A stretch of 64,000 bases of DNA from Bacteroidota bacterium (GCA_016715945.1 JADJXJ010000001.1:124001-188000), one strand, 5' to 3'. Positions 53,466 to 63,004 are shown, numbered from the stretch's first letter. Notes: a model not told the origin generated them from the letters alone. Made by a program: numbers and translations.

Positions 53466-54620
53466 TCAGGCGTGTTTGAGCAGGGTGTGGCAGATAAATT
53501 CGGCTGCATGTCCGTCGCCAAAAATTTCAGGAAAACTGACCGGCCGGGCGTCCAGAAAGGCTTCATAAGCGCAAAGAATAGCTTTCTCATCGGCACCGGC
53601 AAGCCTTGCTGCTCCGCATTCCACAATTTCTGTCCACTCGGTTTCTTCGCGCAGGATGATGCAGGGTTTCCGGAAGAAGAAGGCTTCTTTCTGTACCCCT
53701 CCCGAGTCGGTAATCACCATGTCGGCCTGATTTTCGAGCCAGATCATCTGCAGGAATGAGGCCGGTTGTACCAAATGAAAATTTTTCTGTGCTTTCAGGG
53801 CATCGCGCAGGTTATTGGGCAGCTGCTTGTGCAGCACCGACATGGTCCGTGGGTGCAAAGGCAAATAAACTGAATGTCGGCCTTTTTGAGCTATTTGCAG
53901 CAAAGCGCTGAAAATCTGGCTGAGCCGGTGGCTGTCGTCGGTATTGTTGTTGCGGTGTATCGTGCAGAGGATGAAGGGGTTCGCTGACAGTTGCTCGTGT
54001 TTTTCCGGCAGTTGACTGGCATTGAGTGCCATTTGGGCAAAATGCAGGCTGTTGTCGTACATCACATCACCGCAATGAAAGATTGCCGGATTGTCGGCTG
54101 TGAAAGGCGGCCGGTTGTCGGGCCGGAATCCTTCGCGCAGCAGGTTGTCGAATCCGGTGCGGGTTGGGCTGAACAAAAAAGTGGAACAATGATCGCACAC
54201 GATGCGGTTGATTTCTTCGGGCATGCTTTTGTTGAACGAGCGCAGGCCGGCTTCAATATGCACGATCCGGATGTTGAGCTTGGCAGCGGCCACCGCTCCG
54301 GCAAGGGTGGAGTTGGTGTCGCCGTAAAGTACCAGCATATCGGGTTGATAGGTTAGCAGTGCCTTTTCGATGCCTTCGATCATGCGGGCAGTTTGCACCC
54401 CATGGCTCGACGAACCTACGCCAAGATTGATGTCGGGCCGGGGAATCCGGAGCTCATCGAAAAACACAGCCGACATATTTTCGTCGTAATGCTGTCCGGT
54501 ATGCAGAATCAGCTCGGTAATCTGTTCATCAAAGTGATTCCTGATGGCCCTGCTGATGGCAGCCGCTTTGATGATCTGGGGCCTGGCGCCCACCACGGTG
54601 AGTAGTTTCAGTTTTTTCAT
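53466..54620 (-). CDS. wecB: UDP-N-acetylglucosamine 2-epimerase (non-hydrolysing)
   Basis: A 384-residue enzyme that interconverts UDP-GlcNAc and UDP-ManNAc in the cytoplasm, supplying ManNAc for surface polysaccharides. Family features are VVGARPQIIKAAAISRAI, TGQHYDENMS, VLYGDTNSTLAG, HIEAGLRSFNKSMPEEINR and TDSGGVQKEAFFF. No polysaccharide gene cluster surrounds it; it follows radC after 5 bases. Confidence 0.94.
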   Translation of the reverse strand: MKKLKLLTVVGARPQIIKAAAISRAIRNHFDEQITELILHTGQHYDENMSAVFFDELRIPRPDINLGVGSSSHGVQTARMIEGIEKALLTYQPDMLVLYGDTNSTLAGAVAAAKLNIRIVHIEAGLRSFNKSMPEEINRIVCDHCSTFLFSPTRTGFDNLLREGFRPDNRPPFTADNPAIFHCGDVMYDNSLHFAQMALNASQLPEKHEQLSANPFILCTIHRNNNTDDSHRLSQIFSALLQIAQKGRHSVYLPLHPRTMSVLHKQLPNNLRDALKAQKNFHLVQPASFLQMIWLENQADMVITDSGGVQKEAFFFRKPCIILREETEWTEIVECGAARLAGADEKAILCAYEAFLDARPVSFPEIFGDGHAAEFICHTLLKHA

Positions 54621-54625
54621 TTGTG

Positions 54626-55333
54626 TTATCTGGAAGGCATCAGTCCCTGGTCGGCAAAACTGAAATAGTTGTCGTGTCCGACGATGATGTGATCGAGCAC
54701 GTTGATATCCAGTAGTTTACCGGCTGAGAATATTTTCTCTGTCAGTTGGGTGTCTGCCTGGCTTGGTCTGAGTTGCCCGGAGGGATGGTTGTGGCAGAGG
54801 ATGATGTTGGTTGCACCGATTTCGAGGGCCAGGCGGAATATTTTTTTGGGGTCGGCCACGGTTCCGGTAAGTCCTCCCTCGCTGATTTCGGCAATGCGGA
54901 GTATCTGGTTGGCCTGGTCGAGCAGGATGATCCAGAATTTTTCGAAGCTCAGGTCGCTGGCCAGGGCATAAATGGATTCGAAGGCGTCGCGGCTGCTGCG
55001 TATGCTTTTGCGCTGGAGGATTTCGGCGCTTCGCCTGCGCTTGCCCAGCTCCAGGGCAGCTATGATGGTGATGGCTTTGGCTGTTCCGATGCCCCTGAAT
55101 TTGGTAAGCTCGTTCAGGCTGAGTTTCGAAAGCTCGGCCAGGTTGTTGCTCACGTGGCCCAGGATGCGCCGCGACAGCGCTACGGCTGACTCCTTGCTGT
55201 TTCCCGAACCTATCAGTATGGCGATCAGCTCCGCATCGCTCAGGCTGTCTTTGCCTTTGAGCATGAGCTTTTCGCGGGGTTTGTCGTCGTCGGGCCAGAA
55301 TTTGATTGGGGCACGTGGTTGTTGCTGATCCAT
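54626..55333 (-). CDS. radC: RadC family JAB-domain protein
   Basis: A 235-residue protein with an N-terminal helix-hairpin-helix region (LAELSKLSLNELTKFRGIGTAKAITI) and a C-terminal JAB metalloprotease-like domain with the zinc motif CHNHPSGQLRPSQAD and the glutamate of SEGGLTG before it. Despite its name, a repair role is not established. The start carries its own promoter. It is probably co-transcribed with wecB. Confidence 0.93.
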   Translation of the reverse strand: MDQQQPRAPIKFWPDDDKPREKLMLKGKDSLSDAELIAILIGSGNSKESAVALSRRILGHVSNNLAELSKLSLNELTKFRGIGTAKAITIIAALELGKRRRSAEILQRKSIRSSRDAFESIYALASDLSFEKFWIILLDQANQILRIAEISEGGLTGTVADPKKIFRLALEIGATNIILCHNHPSGQLRPSQADTQLTEKIFSAGKLLDINVLDHIIVGHDNYFSFADQGLMPSR

Positions 55334-55353
55334 GCTTTTCCGGGGCTTGGCTC

Positions 55354-55385
55354 AGCAAAGATAGGCATTGAAATTATCTGACCAA
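55354..55385 (-). promoter_or_regulatory. Promoter of radC-wecB
   Basis: Minus-strand TTG (55385-55383), 21-base spacer and TATCTTTG (55361-55354), 21 bases before the radC ATG. Confidence 0.62.
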
Positions 55386-55388
55386 CAC

Positions 55389-56525
55389 TTACTGCTGGTC
55401 AGGAAACTTTTCCGGCCGGGCAAAAGCAGGGTTGGTCAGAAAATCTTCGTCGGTCAGCGCATTCAGAAATGCTTTGAGGTCGTTGCGCTGTGCGGGCGTG
55501 AGCCGCACGCCACCACGCATCACGTGATGCATAAGCGGGTCGATGTAAGGCGAGTATTTTACTCCGGTGGAATAGAATTCAATCACTTCATCAAGACTCG
55601 AAAAGCGACCGTCGTGCATATAAGGGGGAGTCACGCTGATGTTGCGCAGGCTGGGGGCCTTGAACGCACCGATGTGCGCCGGATTGCCGGTAATGGAATA
55701 CCTGTCGGCAAGCTGGGCAAAGATGGTGTCTTTGCCATTATTATAAAATAGGTGTGTAGTGAATAGGGGATTGCCACCACCTCCGTGACAATGAAAGCAG
55801 TCGGCACCTTCTTCGGTGGTAAAGAGCACAAAACCCCGCAGCTCGGCTGGTGTGAGCTGCAACTCTCCCATCAGGTAACGATCGAAACGCGAATTGGCCG
55901 AAACTAGGGTGCGGACGAACTGGGCGATGGCCCGCTCGATGTTTTTGAAAGTGACCTGACTCGAACCAAATGCTTTGTAAAACAGTTCCGGGTAACCCTT
56001 CAGGCCCTGAAACAAAGCCTTGACCCTGTTGGTGTCGGCATTCATCTCGTCTTCGGCCATCACGGCTACCCGCACAAAATCTTCGATGTTGCGCAGATTG
56101 ACATTCGGGTTGTCGGGATAGATAAACCCATTCCAGCCGTATCCGCTGTGGTTCCAAGCCAGATTGAAGAGCGGCAGCATCACGTGTTGGGTCGGTATGC
56201 CGGTGATGCCATGCACAAATCCACCCTGAAAACGCGGATGATCGATGCCGGCTTCGAAAGCGTTGGCCTGGATATGGCAGGTGGCGCAGCTCATCAGCGA
56301 ATCGGGGTGTGTGCGCCCGCTGAGCCTGCCATCATAAAAAAGGTAACGTCCAAGTTCGATGCCCTCGACGGTGAGCGGATTGTTGGGCGGAATATTGAGC
56401 TGGGTGGGAAATCCGAACGGAATATCAAGCTGGTAGGGGGTGGGCTGCCAGGTTTCAATGGTCTTTTTTGTGCACGACGCAATGGTCATTGCCACAAAAG
56501 CGACTGCCAGGATGTATCTTGTCAT
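55389..56525 (-). CDS. Di-heme cytochrome c peroxidase/MauG family protein, MbnH-like
   Basis: A 378-residue exported protein (lipobox-like IASCTKK) with two haem c motifs, CATCH near 78-82 and CFHCH near 241-245, and the family segment MHDGRFSSLDEVIEFYSTG. Members are either bacterial cytochrome c peroxidases or MauG/MbnH-type enzymes that oxidise a tryptophan of a partner protein. The overlap (4 bases) with an MbnP-like gene favours MbnH. Haem attachment would need the CcsBA protein encoded at 58750. Confidence 0.9.
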   Translation of the reverse strand: MTRYILAVAFVAMTIASCTKKTIETWQPTPYQLDIPFGFPTQLNIPPNNPLTVEGIELGRYLFYDGRLSGRTHPDSLMSCATCHIQANAFEAGIDHPRFQGGFVHGITGIPTQHVMLPLFNLAWNHSGYGWNGFIYPDNPNVNLRNIEDFVRVAVMAEDEMNADTNRVKALFQGLKGYPELFYKAFGSSQVTFKNIERAIAQFVRTLVSANSRFDRYLMGELQLTPAELRGFVLFTTEEGADCFHCHGGGGNPLFTTHLFYNNGKDTIFAQLADRYSITGNPAHIGAFKAPSLRNISVTPPYMHDGRFSSLDEVIEFYSTGVKYSPYIDPLMHHVMRGGVRLTPAQRNDLKAFLNALTDEDFLTNPAFARPEKFPDQQ

Positions 56526-57394
56526 TTCGTTGCCGTCAATTTCAGACTAAACACATTGTGCCCGTTTTCACAACCCAGCTTCATGGCGTTTTGCTGCTGC
56601 ATGATGCTGCCACCCCAATGGTTGTGGTCGTACACATGCGGCTCCCTGAACCATTGGTCAATGTCCATTTGCAGTTGCAAAGCAGTGGTTTTGCCTGCCT
56701 CAACAACGATGGCTGCCGGAATATTTACCTCGAAATCGTTGTGGATAAAGCCAACCACAGGCAGTGTTTTTTGAGGTGGTTGATAGCCTTCGCAGTGCTG
56801 GGCATGTTTGCAACATTGGTTCATATCCACCATCGCAGCCTTGGGCGCTGCACTGTCGTAAATCTGCCCGATGCCAAGGTGAAAATTGAAAGGTTCGAGC
56901 AAGCCATTGTTGTTCAGCCATTTGCCGTTCAGTTTCATGTAATGGTAACCGCCGCCCAGGTAATCGGGCCAGAACATAAACGACTCCGGTGGATTGGTGT
57001 ATTTCAGGCTTTTGTTCATGGCCTCGTCGAGTCCGAAAACGAAACTTATTCCATTGTATGTGCCCGCGGGTATCCCGGAAAACATTTGCGACAACGTAGC
57101 CGGAATATTGCTGTCGAAATAAACCGGCTCCCCGTTGTTCAGCACAAGTTTGCTGCCATCCGGCCGCGTCAGGCTCAGGCGGGAGATAAACCACTGCACC
57201 TCGGTGACGAGGTAATTGTTGCCTGCCGCATTGGTGTATATCATTTTGTTGGTTTCCAGCGGTTCCTGACCTACTTTGTGCACAGCAAGGAGCTCTAGGT
57301 CGCCGGTTGGAACCTGGCTTGGTTTGTTGCAAGATAACAACGATGCGGCGAAAACAATAATCGGGATTAAGTGCCTGATAAACAGATTTTTCAT
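56522..57394 (-). CDS. MbnP-like lipoprotein, partner of the di-heme enzyme
   Basis: A 290-residue lipoprotein (SLLSCNKPS). The opening NYLVTEVQWFISRLSL, the FVFGLDEAMN segment and the MFWPDYLGGGYHYMKLNGKW region are MbnP-like. MbnP binds copper and carries a kynurenine made by MbnH from tryptophan. Extra residues near the C-terminus (NQCCKHAQHC and HVYDHNHWGG) are possible metal ligands. The ATG at 57394 starts the signal peptide. The gene precedes and overlaps that of the di-heme enzyme. Confidence 0.85.
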   Translation of the reverse strand: MKNLFIRHLIPIIVFAASLLSCNKPSQVPTGDLELLAVHKVGQEPLETNKMIYTNAAGNNYLVTEVQWFISRLSLTRPDGSKLVLNNGEPVYFDSNIPATLSQMFSGIPAGTYNGISFVFGLDEAMNKSLKYTNPPESFMFWPDYLGGGYHYMKLNGKWLNNNGLLEPFNFHLGIGQIYDSAAPKAAMVDMNQCCKHAQHCEGYQPPQKTLPVVGFIHNDFEVNIPAAIVVEAGKTTALQLQMDIDQWFREPHVYDHNHWGGSIMQQQNAMKLGCENGHNVFSLKLTATK

Positions 57395-57431
57395 TGATTT
57401 TGAGTTTGGAGTTCCAAGTGTTAAATAAATA

Positions 57432-57439
57432 CAAAAATA
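57432..57439 (-). promoter_or_regulatory. -7 promoter box of the MbnP/MbnH pair
   Basis: Minus-strand TATTTTTG, 38 bases before the ATG; a TTG on the same strand (57466-57464) is 24 bases further up. Confidence 0.5.
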
Positions 57440-57493
57440 ATACCAATCTACCTGTGTAACGGACAACCCATTCAGTCAAACTTGGCGGCAAAC

Positions 57494-57501
57494 TATCTTT
57501 G
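57494..57501 (+). promoter_or_regulatory. -7 promoter box of the Smr-domain gene
   Basis: TATCTTTG, 21 bases before the ATG at 57522. Confidence 0.6.
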
Positions 57502-57521
57502 CGGTTTAAAACATATACGCA

Positions 57522-58580
57522 ATGAATAACATCAAACCCGGAGATGAGGTTCGTTTTTTGAATGCGACCGGCGGAGGAAGGGTTGTGCGGCTCATCGACA
57601 GCCGTATGGCATTGGTTGCCATAGAGGATGGTTTTGAAATCCCGGTGCTTATATCGGAGCTGGTGGTAGTGCAGCCGGAAGCTCCTACCAACAGGCAGGC
57701 TGCTACGGATGCGCTTCAAAAGGAATTGCAAGCCAGGCAGGTCGCTGAGGCTGAACTTCAGGACCAGGCGCGTAAAACCCAGCTTCGCCGCTTTGCAAAA
57801 AATCCCGAGCAGGAAGGGTTTTATCTGGCCTTTGTACCCCACGAGCAGCAATGGTTGCTCACCGGGCCACTCGATGTGGTTCTGGTCAATCATAGTCCGG
57901 TGGAATTGCTTTACACACTGCACATTTTCGCCGACGGACAATGGATGAATGCCGATTATGGCCAGCTTGAACCATACAGCAAGGCTGTGATTGAAACCAT
58001 ATCGCGCGACGACCTCAACCACTGGACCAAAGGTGTGGTGCAAGGCTTGCCGGTGTTCGACCAGGTGGCCGAGCCGCTTCGGCCCCTGCATGCACACTTC
58101 CATATCAAGCCCTCAAGGTTTTACAAAGAAGGAAGTTATGTCCAGCTCGCCGTGCTGGGCGAAAAAGCTGTTTTCATGCAACTCGAACCCTTTGCGGCTT
58201 TGCGGCAGACTGCAGAGAAAACTGATGCCGAGCCGGTCCGGGTTCAGGCTCCGGTCAGGGAAAAGGCGCTTATCGACAAACACCGTACGGCCGAAGGGGA
58301 GGCCGTAGTGGATCTGCACATTGGCGAACTGGTTGACAACATCAGCGGCCTGAGCAGCCACGATATGTTCAACATCCAGCTCGAATATTTCCACAAAGCC
58401 CTCAACAGCGCCATGGCGGAAGATTACCATAAAGTGACCTTCATCCATGGGGTAGGAAACGGTGTGCTCAAAAATGCCATCGTTCAGGCCCTTGAGAATT
58501 TTGAGGGAACTTCAAGCAGGATGGCCTCGATGAGCAAATTCGGCGTAGGCGCCATCGAGGTGCTCATACGCGACCGATGA
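57522..58580 (+). CDS. DUF2027 protein with C-terminal Smr domain
   Basis: A 352-residue cytoplasmic protein. The first half is a DUF2027-type region (NIKPGDEVRFLNATGGGRVV, a beta-barrel-like start) with a basic Gln-rich linker (70-95); the last 85 residues are an Smr domain with VDLHIGELVDNI and FIHGVGNGVLK. Smr domains are nucleases or RNA/DNA-binding modules that recognise branched DNA or stalled ribosomes; this protein is not MutS2 because the ATPase part is missing. Its exact role is unknown. Confidence 0.9.
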   Translation: MNNIKPGDEVRFLNATGGGRVVRLIDSRMALVAIEDGFEIPVLISELVVVQPEAPTNRQAATDALQKELQARQVAEAELQDQARKTQLRRFAKNPEQEGFYLAFVPHEQQWLLTGPLDVVLVNHSPVELLYTLHIFADGQWMNADYGQLEPYSKAVIETISRDDLNHWTKGVVQGLPVFDQVAEPLRPLHAHFHIKPSRFYKEGSYVQLAVLGEKAVFMQLEPFAALRQTAEKTDAEPVRVQAPVREKALIDKHRTAEGEAVVDLHIGELVDNISGLSSHDMFNIQLEYFHKALNSAMAEDYHKVTFIHGVGNGVLKNAIVQALENFEGTSSRMASMSKFGVGAIEVLIRDR

Positions 58581-58628
58581 ACAGTTTTGTGGTCTTTTGT
58601 AACATTTTGGTAATTAAAACCTTGCTTT

Positions 58629-58649
58629 CCTGTTAAGTTTTTTAACAGG
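58629..58649 (+). repeat. Inverted repeat after the Smr gene
   Basis: CCTGTTAA (58629-58636) / TTAACAGG (58642-58649) with a 5-nt loop. It lacks a T-run of its own. Confidence 0.5.
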
Positions 58650-58697
58650 CCGGAACCGCCCGAATGCCGGTTGCGGCCCGGCCAGATTGTTTTTTTC
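58648..58697 (+). terminator. Candidate terminator of the Smr gene
   Basis: GGCCGGAACCG pairs in part with CGGTT and CCGGCC further on (to 58683), followed by GATTG and seven T. Bulged, so less certain. Confidence 0.5.
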
Positions 58698-58700
58698 GTA

Positions 58701-58708
58701 TAGTTTTG
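58701..58708 (+). promoter_or_regulatory. -7 promoter box of the cytochrome c maturation gene
   Basis: TAGTTTTG, 41 bases before the ATG at 58750; it lies inside the longer frame that begins at 58687. Confidence 0.5.
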
Positions 58709-58749
58709 AATTGTATTTAAATCATTCAAAAACAATTTGTTTAACCCAT

Positions 58750-61700
58750 ATGAAGCGATTTTTAAACATTCTTTTTTCGATGGAAATGATGAGCCTGATG
58801 CTGATTGCATTTGCCATTGCCATCGGCACGGCCACTTTCATCGAAAACGATTTTGGCACCGAAGCCGCCAAGGCGGTGGTGTATAATGCCACCTGGTTCG
58901 AAGTTTTACTGGTTCTGCTCGGTATAAACCTGGTTGCCAATGTATTCCGCTACAAGATGTGGCGCAGGGAGAAGCTCGTGATTTTTGTGTTTCACATTTC
59001 ATTTATCGTCATTCTTGCAGGAGCTGCAATAACCCGATATATTGGCTATGAGGGTATTATGAGCATTCGTGAGGGCGAAACCGAATCTACGATGATTTCC
59101 GAGAAGTCCTATGTAGTCACCGAGATCAAAGATGGCGACAAACTGGTGCGCTCGCAACGCGAGGTGCTCATGTCGCCCTTGTCGGAAAAGGCATATCGCG
59201 AAAGGGTTTCGATCAATGATAAAGATTTTCGCATCAGGTCGGTGCGCTATATACCCAATGCACAGGAGATCCTTGTACGTGGCAATCCCGGCGAGGGCGA
59301 GCCATATCTGGTGATGGTGGTATCGTCTGGCAATGCCGGGCGTAATAATCTGATTATCAAAACCGGAGATCAACGCAACTTTCTTGGTGTACGATACATT
59401 TTCAACCAGCCATTCGAGGAAGGTGCCTTTAACCTTCGTATGACCGGCAATGTGGTGGAGTTCAATGCTCCGGAAGTAGTTACAGCAATGGCTATGATGG
59501 GTGGAACAAGCGACACCCTGGCAGCAGGGCAATGGCATCCTTTCGAAATGCGTAAGCTTTATGGCATGGGCGATACGCGCATCGTACTGACGGACATTTA
59601 CGAAAATGGCAAGGTTGACTTTACCAGCTACAAGGGCAAAGACATGCGTTTTATGAATGCCATGATTGTTGAGCTCGAATCGGGCGGACAAACCACAAGC
59701 CTTGCCCTGAGGGGTGGAAAAGGTTACAAAGGCGAGCCTGCAGTGACCCAGCTCAACGGCGCAGAAATCAGGATGGTTTACGGAGCTATTGATATCCAGC
59801 TGCCATTTTCACTTAAGCTTGTTGATTTTCAGTTGGATAGATATCCGGGTTCAAATAGCCCTTCATCCTATGCAAGCGAGGTGATTTTGATTGATGAGCG
59901 CAAAGGAATTGAAATGCCATACAGGATTTTTATGAATAACGTGCTTAACTATGGCGGATATAGGTTTTTTCAGTCATCCTACGACAAGGATGAGCTTGGA
60001 ACGGTACTGTCGGTGAACAAAGATGCTGCCGGAACGATCGTTACCTACATTGGGTACTTTCTGATGACCCTCGGCATGATGCTGGCCCTGGTGGTGCCCA
60101 ATACCAGGTTTGCATTGCTCGGAAAACTTATGCGTAAAAAGGCCGGATTTGTTGCTTTGCTGATGATGCTTACGCCAGCCATACAGGCACAAAATCAACC
60201 GCATAGTGCCGACATTGGGCAGCTTAAAGTAGTGGACAAAAAACATGCTTCGGCCTTTGGAGAGCTGCTTGTGCAGGACCATGACGGCCGCCTGAAGCCC
60301 CTGAATACACTTGCCAGTGAAATGTTGCGAAAGGTGTCGCGCAAGACAAGTTTCGCCGGAATGAATCCTGAACAAGTGCTGATTGGCATGCAGATGGAAC
60401 CGGAGAAATGGCAGCTTGTGCGAATGATCAAGGTGTCGCATCCCGAACTGAAGAAGTTTCTTGGCATTACCGGAAATCACGCTGCCTTTGTGGACATGCT
60501 CGACTTTAATCAGGGCGGGGGATATAAGCTGCGCGACCTGGTGAGCCAGGCCTATGCACGCAAGCCTGCCGAAAGATCGAAGTTCGATAACGATGTGATT
60601 GCGGTGGACGAGCGTGTGAATATCGCCTATTACGTCTACACCGGCGAGCTGCTCAAGGTGTTTCCCGATCCGCGCGACTCGCACGCACCCTGGTTTACGC
60701 CCGGAACCCGGCCTGCCGGGCTTAATTCCGATGATTCAACTTTTGTTGCCAGTGCTTTCAATGTGTATTTCAGTTCGTTGGCTTCGGGCAATATGGAACA
60801 GGCCAACCTTATTCTCGAGGGAATGAAGAATTATCAGCAGAAATATGGTGCTGAGATTCTGCCCTCGCAAGGCAAGATCCGGGCCGAAATGATCTACAAC
60901 CGCATGATGATTTTCGACAGGCTTGGCAACCTTTACGGATTGGCCGGTGTGATCATGCTAGTGTTGGTGTTTATGAATATTTTCAGAGAGCGCAAATGGA
61001 TCAACTCCACGCTGAATGTATTTTACTGGATCATGGTGGTCTTCTTTGCCCTGCAAACCTTCGGACTGGCCATGCGTTGGTACATAGCCGGGCGTGCACC
61101 CTGGAGCAATGGTTACGAATCCATGATTTATATCGGATGGGTTACCGTGCTGGCAGGACTTCTTTTCGCCCGCAAGTCGCAGATGACCATAGCAGCCACA
61201 TCCATCATGGCGTCCATCATCCTGATGGTGGCTCATCTTGCCTGGCTCGATCCCGAAATAACCAACCTCGTGCCTGTACTTAAATCGTATTGGCTCACCA
61301 TCCACGTTTCTGTGATAACTGCCAGCTATGGTTTCTTTGCCCTGGGCGCATTGCTCGGATTCATGAACCTGATTATCATGATTATGAAAACCGAGAAGAA
61401 CTTTGGGCGCCTCGCTCAGAAAATCAAGGAACTCAACTATATCAACGAACGCACCATCATCATCGGGCTTTACCTGCTTACCATCGGAACTTTCCTTGGA
61501 GGCATATGGGCAAATGAATCGTGGGGCCGCTACTGGGGCTGGGATCCCAAAGAAACATGGGCTTTGGTTTCGGTGCTGGTTTATGCCTTTGTGGCTCACA
61601 TGGGATATGTGCCCGGACTGAAAACCGACTACAGCTTTAGTTTTGCCACCCTGGTGTCGCTGAGTGCAATCATCATGACCTACTTTGGTGTCAACTACTA

Positions 61701-61848
61701 CCTGTCAGGATTGCATAGCTATGCCGCTGGCGATCCGGTGCCGATCCCGACTTTTGTGTATTATACCGTAGCGATTGTAGCCATTGTCTCCATCACAGCC
61801 TACCTGAACGAACGCCGTTTCAGGTATCTGCCTGATCGTCAGGATTGA
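58750..61848 (+). CDS. CcsB-CcsA fusion, cytochrome c biogenesis (system II)
   Basis: A 1032-residue membrane protein fusing ResB/CcsB (N-terminal, about 1-470, with helices near 12-30, 55-75 and 85-105) to CcsA (from about 730). The haem-handling WWD motif appears as WGRYWGWDPKETWAL near 925. Such fusions move haem to the periplasm and attach it to CxxCH motifs. The start at 58750 opens MKRFLNILFSMEMMSL, and a -7 box lies in the longer frame from 58687. The haem c proteins it serves include the di-heme enzyme at 55389. Confidence 0.95.
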   Translation: MKRFLNILFSMEMMSLMLIAFAIAIGTATFIENDFGTEAAKAVVYNATWFEVLLVLLGINLVANVFRYKMWRREKLVIFVFHISFIVILAGAAITRYIGYEGIMSIREGETESTMISEKSYVVTEIKDGDKLVRSQREVLMSPLSEKAYRERVSINDKDFRIRSVRYIPNAQEILVRGNPGEGEPYLVMVVSSGNAGRNNLIIKTGDQRNFLGVRYIFNQPFEEGAFNLRMTGNVVEFNAPEVVTAMAMMGGTSDTLAAGQWHPFEMRKLYGMGDTRIVLTDIYENGKVDFTSYKGKDMRFMNAMIVELESGGQTTSLALRGGKGYKGEPAVTQLNGAEIRMVYGAIDIQLPFSLKLVDFQLDRYPGSNSPSSYASEVILIDERKGIEMPYRIFMNNVLNYGGYRFFQSSYDKDELGTVLSVNKDAAGTIVTYIGYFLMTLGMMLALVVPNTRFALLGKLMRKKAGFVALLMMLTPAIQAQNQPHSADIGQLKVVDKKHASAFGELLVQDHDGRLKPLNTLASEMLRKVSRKTSFAGMNPEQVLIGMQMEPEKWQLVRMIKVSHPELKKFLGITGNHAAFVDMLDFNQGGGYKLRDLVSQAYARKPAERSKFDNDVIAVDERVNIAYYVYTGELLKVFPDPRDSHAPWFTPGTRPAGLNSDDSTFVASAFNVYFSSLASGNMEQANLILEGMKNYQQKYGAEILPSQGKIRAEMIYNRMMIFDRLGNLYGLAGVIMLVLVFMNIFRERKWINSTLNVFYWIMVVFFALQTFGLAMRWYIAGRAPWSNGYESMIYIGWVTVLAGLLFARKSQMTIAATSIMASIILMVAHLAWLDPEITNLVPVLKSYWLTIHVSVITASYGFFALGALLGFMNLIIMIMKTEKNFGRLAQKIKELNYINERTIIIGLYLLTIGTFLGGIWANESWGRYWGWDPKETWALVSVLVYAFVAHMGYVPGLKTDYSFSFATLVSLSAIIMTYFGVNYYLSGLHSYAAGDPVPIPTFVYYTVAIVAIVSITAYLNERRFRYLPDRQD

Positions 61849-61888
61849 TGGACGTTGAACAATGGTGCTTTCATTTTGTTGTAATGGC

Positions 61889-62389
61889 ATGAACAGATTG
61901 ATATTGCTTGCTGTATGGCTTGTGTTGAGCATGGCCGCTTTCGCCGGGCCGGGAAACAAAACGGTAAAAAACATTCCCACGCTTACATTTGAAGCGTTCG
62001 AGCCATTGCTCAGGCAGCAAAACGATACTGTTTACGTGGTAAACTTCTGGGCCACATGGTGTGCGCCATGTGTGAAGGAACTGCCTGATTTTGAGCGCTT
62101 AAATCAGAAATATCACCGTAATAAGTTCAGGATGATACTGGTTAGCCTCGATTTCAACCGGCAAAAGGAAAGTCGCCTGTTGCCTTTTGTGGAGCAGCAC
62201 AAACTGAAAGCCGAGGTGATTCACCTCAATGCTCCTGATGCCAATGCCTGGATTGCCAAAGTCAATCCCGATTGGTCGGGGGCCATTCCTGCCACGCTCA
62301 TATACAAAGGTAACAGGCAGGTATTTCGTGAAGGAAGCTATACCTTCGAAGAACTTGACCAAGTGGTTAAGCAACTCATCACCAAATAA
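61889..62389 (+). CDS. TlpA-like thioredoxin-fold protein
   Basis: A 166-residue exported thioredoxin-like protein with the active site WCAPC (VVNFWATWCAPCVKELPDF) and the cis-proline region AIPATLIY. It probably keeps haem-binding cysteines reduced for CcsBA, whose gene ends 40 bases upstream. The ATG at 61889 starts the signal peptide; the frame from 61862 adds 9 residues. Confidence 0.9.
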   Translation: MNRLILLAVWLVLSMAAFAGPGNKTVKNIPTLTFEAFEPLLRQQNDTVYVVNFWATWCAPCVKELPDFERLNQKYHRNKFRMILVSLDFNRQKESRLLPFVEQHKLKAEVIHLNAPDANAWIAKVNPDWSGAIPATLIYKGNRQVFREGSYTFEELDQVVKQLITK

Positions 62390-62401
62390 ATACACTGAAC
62401 A

Positions 62402-63004
62402 ATGAAAAAAATCACACTCATTTTCTCTATGCTGGCCCTGTCGGTTGCACTCATGGCCCAGGGCTATAAGGTGGGCGATAAAGCTGCCGATTTCAGGCTC
62501 CGCAATGTGGACGGACGTATGGTTTCGATGGCGGATTATCCTGATGCAAAAGGATTTATCGTGATTTTCACCTGCAACCATTGTCCCTATTCCGTTGCCT
62601 ATGAAGATCGGAAGATCGAACTGCACAACAAGTTTGCACCCATGGGATATCCTGTGATTGCGATCAATCCCAACGACAGCATCGCCCAGCCGCAGGACAG
62701 CTATTCAAAAATGCAGATCAGGGCAAAGGAAAAGAACTTTCCTTACCCTTACCTGCTCGATGCGGAACAGACTGTGTACAAGGAATATGGAGCCACCCGC
62801 ACGCCCCACGTGTTTTTGCTTCAGCGCCAGGATGCTGATCTGATTGTGCGCTATATCGGAGCTATCGACAACAATCACGAAGATGCCACTAAGGCAGATA
62901 AGAAATATGTGGAGAGCGCCATCGAAGCCATTGAGCAGGGCAAAAGTCCTGATCCAGACTTCACACGTGCCATCGGATGCACCATCAAAGTGAGAAAATC
63001 CTGA
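62402..63004 (+). CDS. Redoxin family thioredoxin-like protein
   Basis: A 200-residue exported protein with an AhpC/TSA-like fold, active site FTCNHCPYS (CxxC) and a cis-proline stretch RTPHVFLL. The signal peptide is MKKITLIFSMLALSVALMAQ. It follows the TlpA-like gene after 12 bases and probably shares its mRNA, working in periplasmic thiol exchange or peroxide removal. Confidence 0.88.
   Translation: MKKITLIFSMLALSVALMAQGYKVGDKAADFRLRNVDGRMVSMADYPDAKGFIVIFTCNHCPYSVAYEDRKIELHNKFAPMGYPVIAINPNDSIAQPQDSYSKMQIRAKEKNFPYPYLLDAEQTVYKEYGATRTPHVFLLQRQDADLIVRYIGAIDNNHEDATKADKKYVESAIEAIEQGKSPDPDFTRAIGCTIKVRKS

Noticed and set aside
56700..58103. 467-codon minus-strand frame
   Set aside because: It runs antisense through the Smr gene and out of frame through the MbnP-like gene, both of which have clear family motifs and promoters.
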